A stretch of 64,000 bases of DNA from contig NZ_CP040932.1 of assembly GCF_006351965.1 (NCBI RefSeq), positions 1,984,001 through 2,048,000 on the forward strand. The letters run 5' to 3'. The stretch is from Oceanicola sp. D3. GTDB taxonomy: Bacteria > Pseudomonadota > Alphaproteobacteria > Rhodobacterales > Rhodobacteraceae. This document shows, in pieces, positions 31,301 to 38,897 of this stretch. Positions within the stretch are counted from its first letter, which is position 1, and the number at the start of each line of letters is the position of its first letter. The notes under the pieces were generated by a model that was not told the origin of the DNA, searched no databases, and was given only the letters and a program-made list of their open reading frames with translations. The position numbers and the translations under genes are program-made.

Positions 31301-33047
31301 GGTGGTCGTGACCGGCTCTGGCGATGATACCGTCACCGGCTCTTCGGGCGACGATATGTTTGCCACCAGCACCGGTGCAGACACCATCGAAGCAGGCGCG
31401 GGCGACGACGAGATCGACCTTGGCGATGGCACCGGGCAGGGTGACGGCGACGTTGATACCCTTGTGATGGGCGACGGCGACGGCTCCGATACCGTGCACT
31501 ACTTCGACGCCCCCACATCCAACGGCGACGGCACCTACAACGGCACCGACCAGCTCGATGTGAGCGGCATGACCGACGCGGGCGGCGATCCGGTGTCTGT
31601 CCACGATGTGACCGTCACCGATGACGGCTCCGGCAACGCGGTGCTGAGCTTCCCGGGCGGCGAAAGCGTCACCCTTGTCGGGGTAGATCCGGTGGAAGCT
31701 GCCGATCCGATGTGGCTGATCGCAGCGGGCATCCCGGGCGATGGCATCGTGTCCGGCACCGCAGGCGACGATGTGATCGACGCCTCCTACGATGGCGATC
31801 CGCACGGCGACATGGTGGACGCGGGCGACGAGATTCTGCCCGGCGAAGGCGTGGATGATGACATCATCGAAGCGGGCGCCGGAGATGACACCATCTATGG
31901 CGGCGCGGGCGCTGACGAGATCGACGCTGGTGCGGGCGATGATACCATTGTGCTCGAAGACGGCTTCGGCGCCGATGACATCCTTGGCGGCGAGACGGGC
32001 GAAACCACGGGCGACACGCTCGATGCCACCGCCCTTACCGGCGACGCCACCGTAACCTTCACCGGCGCAGAAGCAGGCACCATCACCGATGGCACCGACA
32101 CGGCCAGCTTCTCCGAGATCGAGAGGATCGAAACCGGCGCGGGCGACGATGTGATCACCGGCACCGCCAACACTGCAGGCTTCACCGCAGATGCAGGTGC
32201 AGGCAATGACGTGCTGGTGGGCGGTTCAGGCGCCGATATCCTGCTCGGCGGCGATGACGCCGATACCTTCATCGCGGGCAACGGCGACCACGTGGCAGGC
32301 GGTGAAGGCGGCGCGGATGCCGACGTGCTCGACCTCACAACAGCAGGCCCCACCCGGGTTCTCTACGACGAGAACGATCCCGAAAGCGGCACTGTCCAGT
32401 TTCTCGACGGGTTCGGCAACGTCACCGGCACCATGACCTTCTCCGAGATCGAGACGGTCAATTTCATCCCCTGCTTCACGCCGGGCACCCTGATTGCCAC
32501 GCCCGATGGCCCGCGCCCGGTGGAAGACCTCGGACCGGGCGACAGGGTGCTGACCCGTGACAACGGCGTCAAGCGCCTGCAATGGGTCGGCCAGCGCCTG
32601 CTCAACACCCACCACCTCACCGCCAATCCGCGCCTTCAGCCGGTGCGGATCAAGGCCGGTGCCCTGGGCTATGGTCTGCCGGAGCGTGACATCATGGTCA
32701 GCCCGCAGCACAAGATGCTGATCTCCGACGCCCGTGCCGAAATGCTCTTCGGCGAGCATGAGGTGCTGGTTTCGGCCGCCCATCTGGTCGGGCTGCCCGG
32801 GATTGAACAGGTGACGGTGGATGAGGTGGTTTACGTCCACATCATGTTCGACGCCCATGAAATCGTCATGGCCGAAGGCGCATGGACTGAAAGCTACCAG
32901 CCGGGTGCCCATGTCATGGGCGAGATGGATGACGCACAGCGCGAGGAAATCTTCGAGATCTTCCCCGAACTGCGTGAAGATGCAAATGCGGTCGTCACCG
33001 CCCGGATGTCGCTGAAAAAGCGCGAAGTGGCCGCGCTCCTCTACTAA
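28344..33047 (+). CDS. large RTX protein with internal module duplication and C-terminal Hint domain (RTX protein C)
   Basis: A 1567-residue acidic protein. Order: a unique aromatic-rich N-terminal part (about 1-95); RTX (about 100-175); a beta-rich module (about 185-385) with TFRINDIDQGGWDDLVTVVAYD that is shared with protein A; RTX; then alternating modules of the type FGxDxxxGGETGET...TFTGAEAGT...SFSEIE and VMGDG..DTV...NGDGT...GGDPVSVHDV, separated by short RTX runs. Residues 550-785 are duplicated at 1038-1273. The Hint_2 domain starts at Cys1377 (CFTPGTLIAT), with SPQHKML downstream, and is more diverged than those of A and B. No signal peptide. The ribosome site is weak (GCAGGA, 11 nt before the ATG). 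Confidence 0.87.
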   Translation: MPIGYRVSLGNGTLNSGDAILSGMEAFSIDETIGTGSWTWSGTYTGNGANYNNITDSGTYYLGSDGFVYFVPNNYFVETVTSATANSAPTYTPNAPGPVDGTGGNDVIDGRFEDAQGDEINDTGQTINAGGGNDTVVAGAGDDTINGGTGADTIYAGSGSDTISGGSGNDVIHADNAPVSATSETLSWTTHAGDGIDVSGGFTQNTGTMNVTVGITDDGGLNNAEVSSDTQYVDTGAGETFATNSSLYLGGSGSNTSGFANTATVTLDFDPVAGSGMANEVGDVTFRINDIDQGGWDDLVTVVAYDADGNEVPVTFQIDGDETMYDADTINGAGSDDHDEAGGSVLITVEGPVAQVVVSYQNGGGQGQALWITDVEFTTIPDDTAGGDSVTGGAGDDEIYGYGGDDTLDGGSDDDTIDGGTGDDDISGGTGDDILTGGSGDDSFILENDFGNDTITGGETGETFGDEIDATAVTDDLAVTFSDPESGTISDGTGIAGFAEIENVRLGAGDDSVTGSTGNDYIETGAGADTVEMGAGDDTVDLGAADGAVDTVVMGDGGGADTVFAFEAPTPNGDGTFTGADQIDVSNMQDAGGDPVSVHDVVVTDDGFGSAVLTFPNGESLTLVGVSATDAADPNWLIAAGIPGDGIVSGTAGDDVIDTAYAGDPHGDMVDSGDAILPGEAANDDIIEAGAGDDTIYAGLGDDEVFGEAGDDTVMLEDGFGADSIVGGETGETDGDTLSAVQVTGDQTVTFTGAEAGTLSDGTDTASFSEIENVATGAGDDTVTGDAGDQTVDTGAGDDTIALGTGADTINAGSGDDVITLGEAFGNDTITGGEGGETAGDLLDAGGMTSGVDVTFTGDESGTVTQGANAADFSEIERIATGSGNDTIDASTTTSGVNLDTGAGDDGVIGGSGDDVVVTGEGNDSLQLSDGFGNDSFTAGEDAGDGDTDALWAADVTDDLTVDMSGAPESGTLTDGTNTVTFSEVEVVVTGSGDDTVTGSSGDDMFATSTGADTIEAGAGDDEIDLGDGTGQGDGDVDTLVMGDGDGSDTVHYFDAPTSNGDGTYNGTDQLDVSGMTDAGGDPVSVHDVTVTDDGSGNAVLSFPGGESVTLVGVDPVEAADPMWLIAAGIPGDGIVSGTAGDDVIDASYDGDPHGDMVDAGDEILPGEGVDDDIIEAGAGDDTIYGGAGADEIDAGAGDDTIVLEDGFGADDILGGETGETTGDTLDATALTGDATVTFTGAEAGTITDGTDTASFSEIERIETGAGDDVITGTANTAGFTADAGAGNDVLVGGSGADILLGGDDADTFIAGNGDHVAGGEGGADADVLDLTTAGPTRVLYDENDPESGTVQFLDGFGNVTGTMTFSEIETVNFIPCFTPGTLIATPDGPRPVEDLGPGDRVLTRDNGVKRLQWVGQRLLNTHHLTANPRLQPVRIKAGALGYGLPERDIMVSPQHKMLISDARAEMLFGEHEVLVSAAHLVGLPGIEQVTVDEVVYVHIMFDAHEIVMAEGAWTESYQPGAHVMGEMDDAQREEIFEIFPELREDANAVVTARMSLKKREVAALLY
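29991..30697 (+). repeat. internal duplication in RTX protein C, copy 1
   Basis: Aligns without a gap to 31455-32161 at a fixed offset of 1464 bp (488 codons). Checked at three anchors: 29991/31455, 30261/31725 and 30672/32136. The two copies keep long identical stretches such as GGDPVSVHDV, WLIAAGIPGDGIVSGTAGDD and VTFTGAEAGT, but have many silent and some coding differences. Confidence 0.85.
31455..32161 (+). repeat. internal duplication in RTX protein C, copy 2
   Basis: Partner of 29991-30697 (see there). Confidence 0.85.
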
Positions 33048-33071
33048 CCGGGCGGCTCTCGGCCCGCCCGG
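33048..33071. terminator. hairpin between RTX gene C and the convergent hydrolase gene
   Basis: CCGGGCGG (33048-33055) and CCGCCCGG (33064-33071) form a perfect 8-bp stem directly after the stop of RTX gene C. A second perfect stem, GCCTGCGC/GCGCAGGC at 33076-33098, overlaps the end of the convergent gene. No T-run on either strand. Confidence 0.45.
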
Positions 33072-33083
33072 GCCTGCCTGCGC

Positions 33084-34715
33084 TCACTCGGCGCAGGCAA
33101 ACACCCCTTCCGAAAACCGCAAAACCTGCGGCCAGGGGCACAGCATACGCTCGCCGCCCGCATTCTCGCCGGCCTCCACGTTTCCGGCCCGAAACGTGGT
33201 TGGCACGGCCTGCGGCGGCGTATCGCCCTCCACCCAATCTATCAGCGCCCCCAGCAGATCGGCGCTGTCGGCAGCGTTGCCCCCGCGTCCGTGAGGCATG
33301 CCGGGGATCGCGTAGAACCGCGCAAAGGCGCTGGCCCCGGGCGTGTTTGCTGTCAGCTTCTCGAACCAGGCGGCGGTGTCGTTGAACGAAAACACCGGGT
33401 CAGCTGTGCCGTGAAAGACAACCAGCTTGCCGCCCGCTGCTTCCAACTCTTCAAGCGTCGGGTTGCTCGCGCCCGGCGGGCTCATCACCTGCATCGGGCT
33501 TTCGGGGAAGGCCTCCGTCACCGCATCCACCTTGGCGGCTTCGCTGTCAAAGTCATAGCCCATCAGGTAGGCCTCCAGCGCTTCGGGGCTGCCCTCCACC
33601 ATGGTTGGCGGGGTGGAGAACACATGCGCAAGGCTGCCCGCGCCCATCACCGCGATGATCGGCTGCATCCCCCAAGGCGGCACGGTGCTTTCAATCTTCC
33701 AGAACCGCCAATTGCCCGAAGCAATGCCGGGATCCCACGGCCAATCGCTATACAGCGCGGTGCCAGCCCCGTCCGTCGGCCCCGCGTGCATCGCCTCCAG
33801 CGCCGCCACCTTCTCGGCGCTCAGGCAGGCGGAGTTCTGGCCCGTTTGGCATACCATATCCGCCGGGTTGAAGGCCTGCTGGCACCCCGCCGTATCGGCC
33901 ACCACGCCATCTTCCAGCCCATCGAGCCCGTCGCAGGCCGCATTGATCTTCCCGGCCACCAGCCCCAATTCCGCCGGGCTGAAGCTCTCGGCCAAGGTCG
34001 GCGCAACCGAGCGTAGCTGCTGCACATCCCACGCATGTTGAATCGCCGCGCGGGGCAGGCGGAAGCCGGGGTAGCCCGCCAGCAGCCCGTCAAAGGCCTC
34101 CGGCATCCGCTCAGCGGCCACCATCGCATGACGCCCGCCATTGGAGGTGCCGTACCCGTAAACATAGGCGGGTGCCGTGCCGTAATGCGCTTCGGTCAGT
34201 GCCAGGGCAACCGGGTGAAGCTTGGCCACGGCCCCATAGCCGTAGTCTCGCCGCGCCTCAAAATCGAGGCCAAAGAGGTTGCCGCCCACAAGCCCGGCCT
34301 CTGGGTTGGCCTTGCCATCATGGCCCGCGTCCGAGCTGACAACCGCAAACCCTCGCTCCAGGGCAGGCGCGCCCACGCCGGTGCCTGCGCCGGTTGCAGG
34401 CTTTACCTCACCATCATTGCCGCCGTTGAACTGATGCAGAAAGCGCCCCTCCCAAGCCGCTGGCAAGCGCAGCTCGAAGCGCAGAGCATAGGGTTTGCCA
34501 TCCGCGCCGATACGTTCCGCCATCGTGCCGCGCAGCAGGCATTGCGCCACCATCGAATGGTCATCGCCCTCGGGCAGCGCGGTGGCTTCGGTGATCGTCA
34601 CCCCTGCGGGCGCGGTTTCGGCCATATCGGCGCAGTCCGTGGCCGCCACTGCGGTGCCGGGCAGCACAATGGCGAGGGCGCAGGCGGCCCCTGCGCGGCG
34701 TGGGGCAAGTCTCAT
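33084..34715 (-). CDS. tannase/feruloyl esterase-family hydrolase, secreted
   Basis: A 543-residue alpha/beta hydrolase with a signal peptide (cleavage near TAVAA, about residue 24). Family features: GRFLHQFNGGNDG, VVSSDAGHDG, the nucleophile motif YGTSNGGRHAM, HGTADPVFSFND with the acid residue, and IPGMPHGRGG with the catalytic histidine. Tannases and feruloyl esterases normally have Cys before the nucleophile Ser (GCSxGG) and Cys after the His (HCxGG), forming a disulfide that holds the triad; here these are Thr and Gly, both lost. Esterase action on a plant phenolic or hydroxyacid polymer outside the cytosol is inferred. Eight other cysteines may form disulfides. The ATG at 34715 has GGAGGAG upstream. 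Confidence 0.8.
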   Translation of the reverse strand: MRLAPRRAGAACALAIVLPGTAVAATDCADMAETAPAGVTITEATALPEGDDHSMVAQCLLRGTMAERIGADGKPYALRFELRLPAAWEGRFLHQFNGGNDGEVKPATGAGTGVGAPALERGFAVVSSDAGHDGKANPEAGLVGGNLFGLDFEARRDYGYGAVAKLHPVALALTEAHYGTAPAYVYGYGTSNGGRHAMVAAERMPEAFDGLLAGYPGFRLPRAAIQHAWDVQQLRSVAPTLAESFSPAELGLVAGKINAACDGLDGLEDGVVADTAGCQQAFNPADMVCQTGQNSACLSAEKVAALEAMHAGPTDGAGTALYSDWPWDPGIASGNWRFWKIESTVPPWGMQPIIAVMGAGSLAHVFSTPPTMVEGSPEALEAYLMGYDFDSEAAKVDAVTEAFPESPMQVMSPPGASNPTLEELEAAGGKLVVFHGTADPVFSFNDTAAWFEKLTANTPGASAFARFYAIPGMPHGRGGNAADSADLLGALIDWVEGDTPPQAVPTTFRAGNVEAGENAGGERMLCPWPQVLRFSEGVFACAE

Positions 34716-34799
34716 GGCAATCTCTCCTCCCGGTTGTACTTTAGCGCCCGCGCCGGGCCTTGTCAGCGCGAATTCGGGCCTCACTGGGAGGGAAGATGC

Positions 34800-36878
34800 C
34801 TAGCTCTTCCCCCGGTGCGGCTTGCCCGTGGGTTTGCCCGTGGGTTTGCCGCCCGGCTTCCCGAAAGACTTGCCACCGGGTTTGCCAAACGGCTTGCCAC
34901 CCGGCTTACCGGGGCCCTTGCCGGAGCGGCGCGGCGGCCCGTCGGGGCCTTTGCCAAACTCGGCGCGGCCCTCTGCGCGCGCCTTGTTCTTCTTGCTCGA
35001 AGGCTTGCCCTTCGGCGGCGGCGGCCCATTGCGCCCCGGCTTCATCGAGGCCGAGGGGTTTGCCGCACCGGGGCGATGGCGCGTCGCGTCCGCCCCGCCG
35101 GCTTTGGCCCGGGGCTTGCGTTCCTTCTGGCGCGGCACATGCGGGGCCTCCGGCTCGGGCGCAGGCGCAGGAGCTGGCGACACGGGCGCCTGAGGCGCTG
35201 CCTTGGCCTCGCTCTGTGGGCGAGGGGCGCGTGGCGGGCGGGCAGGCTTCTCCTTGCGCGTAGGTTTGTCGCCGCGCGGGGCAGGGCGGCGAGCAGGCGG
35301 ACGGTCAAGCCCCTCGGGCGGGCCATCAAGCTGGCGCACCTCGGCCCCCTCAACCTTCCGCTCCTTGCCCAGATGATCCAGAAAGCCCTTGAGGCTCGGC
35401 TGCCGGATCTCGATGAAGCTTTCGTCGCCCGCGATGCGGATCGCACCGATGTCGCCCTTGGTCAGCCCACCGGCCTTGCAGAGCATCGGCAAAAGGCGGC
35501 GCGGCTCGGCCTGCTGGTTGCGCCCAAGCGCAATGCTCACCCATGCGGAGGGGCCAAATTCGGCGCGCGGCTTCGGGGCCGGGTCTTCGCCCGAAAGCTC
35601 CTCTGGCGCGGAATGCTGGGTGGCATGCAGGCGCATGTAGGCCGCAGCGATCTGTTCAGGCGAGAAACGGGCCACAAGTTCGGCCACAGGCGCGGCCTCG
35701 CTGTCCGATACCGGCTCCTGCCAATCGGGGCTTTCCAGCATCCGCTCCCAGTCGCGCGCGGCCACAGCCTCGGCAGAGGGCGGCTCGGCCCAGCGTGCGG
35801 TGAGCTTGGCAGCCCCAAGCACCCGCAGCGCCTTTTTGCGCACGCGGGGCGTGACGATCAGCGCCGAGGTGCCCTTGCGCCCGGCGCGGCCCGTGCGCCC
35901 GGAGCGGTGAAGCAGGGTTTCATGGCTGCCGGGAAGCTCGGCATGCACCACAAGGTCCAGATTGGGCAGGTCGATGCCACGCGCCGCAACGTCAGTGGCC
36001 ACGCACACACGGGCACGCCCGTCGCGCATGGCTTGCAGGGCATTCGTGCGCTCCTGTTGCGACAACTCGCCAGACAGCGCCACCACACGGAAGCCCCGGT
36101 TGGAAAGCCGCGACGTGAGCCGCGAAACCGTCGCGCGGGTGTTGCAGAAGACAATCGCGTTGGGGGCCTCGTGATAGCGCAGCAGGTTGATCACCGCGTT
36201 CTCATGGTCGCGCTCGGCAACGGCCATGGCGAGATAGTCGATATCGGCGTGTTGCGAGGTCTCGGCGCGGCTCTCCACCCGAACGGCATCGCGCTGATAG
36301 CCCTTGGCGAGCGCCGCGATAGAAGCCGGAACGGTGGCCGAAAACAGCAGCGTCTGGCGCTCTTCTGGCGCTTGGGAGAGGATGAATTCAAGATCTTCGC
36401 GAAAGCCCAGATCAAGCATTTCGTCGGCCTCATCCAGCACCACAGCACGCAACGACGACAGGTCGACCGAGCCACGCTCGATATGGTCGCGCAGTCGGCC
36501 CGGGGTGGCGACGACGATATGCGTTCCACGCGCCAGAGCGCGGCGCTCATCACGATAGTCCATCCCGCCCACGGTCGAGGCCAGCACCGCGCCAGTGCGG
36601 GCATAGAGCCACGCCAGCTCGCGCTTCACCTGCATCGCCAGCTCGCGGGTGGGGGCGATGACAAGGCCAAGCGGGGCGGCGGCCTCCTCAAAGGTCTCCG
36701 CCTCACCCAGAAGGCGCGGGGCGATGGCAATCCCGAAGCCCAGCGTCTTGCCAGAGCCGGTCTGCGCCGAAACCAACAGGTCACGGCCTTCATGCTCGGC
36801 AGCGCCAACGGCCTCCTGCACGGGGGTCAATTGGGTATAGCCACGGTCTGCGATGGCGTCGGCGAGAGCTTGTTTCAA
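34800..36878 (-). CDS. DEAD-box RNA helicase with DbpA-like domain and basic repeat tail
   Basis: ATP-dependent RNA helicase, probably for ribosome assembly or RNA decay. All core motifs are seen: AQTGSGKT, PTRELA, TPGRL, DEAD, SAT, VATDVAARGID and HRSGRTGRAGR. After the core comes a DbpA-type RNA-binding domain (GGLTKGDIGAIRIAGDESFIEI), then a long Pro/Lys/Arg-rich disordered tail ending in GKPGGKPFGKPGGK-like units. No ATG fits: the conserved part begins right at a TTG (36878, giving MKQALADAIADRGYTQLTPVQ), while a GTG at 36959 adds 27 residues unlike the family. I prefer TTG, with modest certainty. About 690 residues. Confidence 0.9.
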   Translation of the reverse strand: MKQALADAIADRGYTQLTPVQEAVGAAEHEGRDLLVSAQTGSGKTLGFGIAIAPRLLGEAETFEEAAAPLGLVIAPTRELAMQVKRELAWLYARTGAVLASTVGGMDYRDERRALARGTHIVVATPGRLRDHIERGSVDLSSLRAVVLDEADEMLDLGFREDLEFILSQAPEERQTLLFSATVPASIAALAKGYQRDAVRVESRAETSQHADIDYLAMAVAERDHENAVINLLRYHEAPNAIVFCNTRATVSRLTSRLSNRGFRVVALSGELSQQERTNALQAMRDGRARVCVATDVAARGIDLPNLDLVVHAELPGSHETLLHRSGRTGRAGRKGTSALIVTPRVRKKALRVLGAAKLTARWAEPPSAEAVAARDWERMLESPDWQEPVSDSEAAPVAELVARFSPEQIAAAYMRLHATQHSAPEELSGEDPAPKPRAEFGPSAWVSIALGRNQQAEPRRLLPMLCKAGGLTKGDIGAIRIAGDESFIEIRQPSLKGFLDHLGKERKVEGAEVRQLDGPPEGLDRPPARRPAPRGDKPTRKEKPARPPRAPRPQSEAKAAPQAPVSPAPAPAPEPEAPHVPRQKERKPRAKAGGADATRHRPGAANPSASMKPGRNGPPPPKGKPSSKKNKARAEGRAEFGKGPDGPPRRSGKGPGKPGGKPFGKPGGKSFGKPGGKPTGKPTGKPHRGKS

Positions 36879-37010
36879 GGTAATTGTCCGGGGAGAGAGG
36901 GCGTAAGCCGCGCTCTCTACAGGCTGGCACGCGCTTTGTATAGCACGAAGACGCCGCACACCCTCGCTGGGGTGCGCAGCCTGTGCCTTATCGCGGCCTC
37001 AAGAGCAGGA

Positions 37011-37571
37011 TCAGGGGATGATCCGGTTGTATTTGGAGCCTTCCAGCGTCGCGCCCAGGATCAGCCCGGCTTGGCCAAAGACCACGGCGATAACCGGTGC
37101 CAGCGCGGTGAGCGTCTCGGCAGAGAGGTTGCCAGCATTGTCGTTCAACGCATATTCGGCATCCGCGCCCACCGACCAGCCGGTCGAGGTGCGAAACTCG
37201 CGCAGCGCCGCCGGGGTCATGAAAAACAGCGCATGGGCATATTGCTGTGCCCCGATCTGCAAGCCGAAGTTGGCCTGGATCGCGTTGTAGTAATCGACCG
37301 TCACATTATCGATCCGCAGCGCCCCGCGCCCGTAGCTGCCACCCACGCCAAAGCCCGCCTTGGTGACCAGCGGCATATAGAGCACGCCCGCCGCCTTCTG
37401 CTCGAGTTCGGCCGTGCCGGGGTAACGCGAGAACAGGTAGTTCCGCGTGCTGTTCACCCGCGCGTCGATCTTCGCGCCATTGTTGGTGCCCACGCCATTG
37501 CCGCAGGCCGAAAGCGCGGTGGTCGCACCAAGCCCTGCAAGAAATACACGTCGATTGGGGAATTTGCTCAT
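37011..37571 (-). CDS. SYLF (YSC84-like) domain lipoprotein
   Basis: A 186-residue protein. The N-terminus (MSKFPNRRVFLAGLGATTALSAC) combines an RR-containing n-region with a lipobox LSAC, so it is a lipoprotein, possibly exported through Tat. The SYLF domain follows: SRYPGTAELEQKAAGVLYMPLVTKAGFGVGGSYGRGAL, then YYNAIQANFGLQIGAQQYAHALFFMTPAAL and SVGADAEYAL. SYLF proteins bind phosphoinositides in eukaryotes; the bacterial role is unknown. A good promoter lies 53-81 bp upstream (37624-37652), so it is likely transcribed apart from hemB. Confidence 0.87.
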   Translation of the reverse strand: MSKFPNRRVFLAGLGATTALSACGNGVGTNNGAKIDARVNSTRNYLFSRYPGTAELEQKAAGVLYMPLVTKAGFGVGGSYGRGALRIDNVTVDYYNAIQANFGLQIGAQQYAHALFFMTPAALREFRTSTGWSVGADAEYALNDNAGNLSAETLTALAPVIAVVFGQAGLILGATLEGSKYNRIIP

Positions 37572-37623
37572 GGTATCCGCCTGTCCTTAAGCCTCACCCG
37601 GCTGTTTTCGCCGGTTTTGTCTA

Positions 37624-37652
37624 TCTATAGGGGCGTCAGGCAGGCTTGTCAC
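37624..37652 (-). promoter_or_regulatory. sigma-70-type promoter of the SYLF lipoprotein gene
   Basis: Minus strand GTGACA (37652-37647), 17-bp spacer, TATAGA (37629-37624). It matches both consensus boxes well and gives a leader of about 45 nt. Confidence 0.6.
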
Positions 37653-37758
37653 CACAAGTTGAGGTGATATGGGCGGTTTTTGGCCGTTGCCCCGTGCCTT
37701 GCAGGCGCAACTTGGCAGGCAGTATCGGCAGGTTTGTTTTTAACGCGCCAGACGTGGG

Positions 37759-38760
37759 CTACCCCGCCTTCAGCCGCCTTGCCATCCGCGGCGCGAAATA
37801 GGTCAGCACCCCCATGCACCCGGCGCGTTTGAAGGCCATCAGGCTCTCCACCATCACCTTCTCGCCGTCGATCCAACCGTTCGCCGCCGCCGCCTCGATC
37901 ATCGCGTATTCGCCGCTCACCTGATAGGCGAAGGTCGGCGCGCCGAAGCTGTCGCGCACCCGGCGGATGATATCGAGATAGGGCAGGCCGGGTTTGACCA
38001 TCACCATGTCGGCCCCTTCAGCAAGGTCGCGCTGCACCAGCCGCAAGGCCTCGTCACTGTTGGCCGGGTCCATCTGATAGGTGTTCTTGTCGCCGGTGAG
38101 CGCTGCCGAGGCCCCCACCGCATCACGGAACGGCCCATAGAAGGCAGAGGCATATTTGGCCGCGTAGCTGAGGATAGAGACCTTGCTGTGCCCGGCCTCC
38201 TCCAGCGCAGAACGGATCGCGCCAATCCGCCCGTCCATCATGTCTGACGGGCCCAGAATGTCGGCCCCAGCCTCGGCCTGCGCCAGCGCCATCTTCACCA
38301 GCGCCTCAACCGTCTCGTCGTTGACGATCTCGCCCTCCACCACAAAGCCGTCATGGCCGTTGATGTTGTAGGGGTCGAGCGCGATGTCGGTCATCACCGC
38401 AACCTCGGGCGCAGCCGCCTTGATCGCGCGGATCGCTCGGTTGGTCAGGTTCTCGGGATCCCAGGCCATGGCGCAATCTTCCGTTCGCGCTTCTGGGCCG
38501 GTGTAGGGAAAGAGGCAGATCGCCGGAATACCAAGGCTCGCAGCCTCCTGCGCCGCCTCGGCCACCAGATCCACCGTCAGCCGCTCCACGCCCGGCATCG
38601 AGGGCACCGCAGTGCGCTCGCCCTCGCCATCGCGCAGAAACACCGGCCAGATCAGATCATCGACGGTCACCGCATTCTCGCGCACCAATCCCCGCATGGC
38701 AGGGCTCGTTCGGGTGCGCCGCAGACGTGCAGCAGGGTAGGGGGCGACGGTAGGACGCAT
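37759..38760 (-). CDS. hemB: delta-aminolevulinic acid dehydratase (porphobilinogen synthase)
   Basis: Joins two 5-aminolevulinate molecules to porphobilinogen in heme, bacteriochlorophyll and cobalamin synthesis. The 333-residue protein starts at 38760 (MRPTVAPYP; GAGG upstream). The two substrate lysines are in SYAAKYASAFYGPFRDA and MVKPGLPYLDI. The segment that in zinc enzymes carries three cysteines reads IALDPYNINGHDGFVV here, so the active-site zinc is absent and the enzyme is of the magnesium/alkali-stimulated or metal-free class known from Rhodobacter and Pseudomonas. It is divergent from a small membrane protein gene. Confidence 0.96.
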   Translation of the reverse strand: MRPTVAPYPAARLRRTRTSPAMRGLVRENAVTVDDLIWPVFLRDGEGERTAVPSMPGVERLTVDLVAEAAQEAASLGIPAICLFPYTGPEARTEDCAMAWDPENLTNRAIRAIKAAAPEVAVMTDIALDPYNINGHDGFVVEGEIVNDETVEALVKMALAQAEAGADILGPSDMMDGRIGAIRSALEEAGHSKVSILSYAAKYASAFYGPFRDAVGASAALTGDKNTYQMDPANSDEALRLVQRDLAEGADMVMVKPGLPYLDIIRRVRDSFGAPTFAYQVSGEYAMIEAAAANGWIDGEKVMVESLMAFKRAGCMGVLTYFAPRMARRLKAG

Positions 38761-38897
38761 GGGATTGCCTCGTTTTTCAGCCACACAAGCGGGTGCCATG
38801 GATTTTGCGCCGCGACAAGGCTTCCATTCCCGGCAAAGCTGGCTAGATTGCGCCAACTTCGACAAAAGGTCACAACAGGCCGAAGGGGCAGAAACAG

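Noticed and set aside
29658-31805. 715-codon open frame on the minus strand across RTX gene C
   Set aside because: Same mirror effect; no ribosome site, no recognisable motif.
20151-33047. Genomic island inserted at tRNA-Leu with the RTX block as cargo
   Set aside because: No integrase, no direct repeat of the tRNA 3' end found at the far side, and G+C of the block is like the surroundings; kept only as a remark on the gene-free leader.
34035-37667. 1210-codon open frame on the plus strand opposite the hydrolase, helicase and SYLF genes
   Set aside because: It spans three well-supported genes on the other strand; the product is Arg/His/Gly-rich without domain features.
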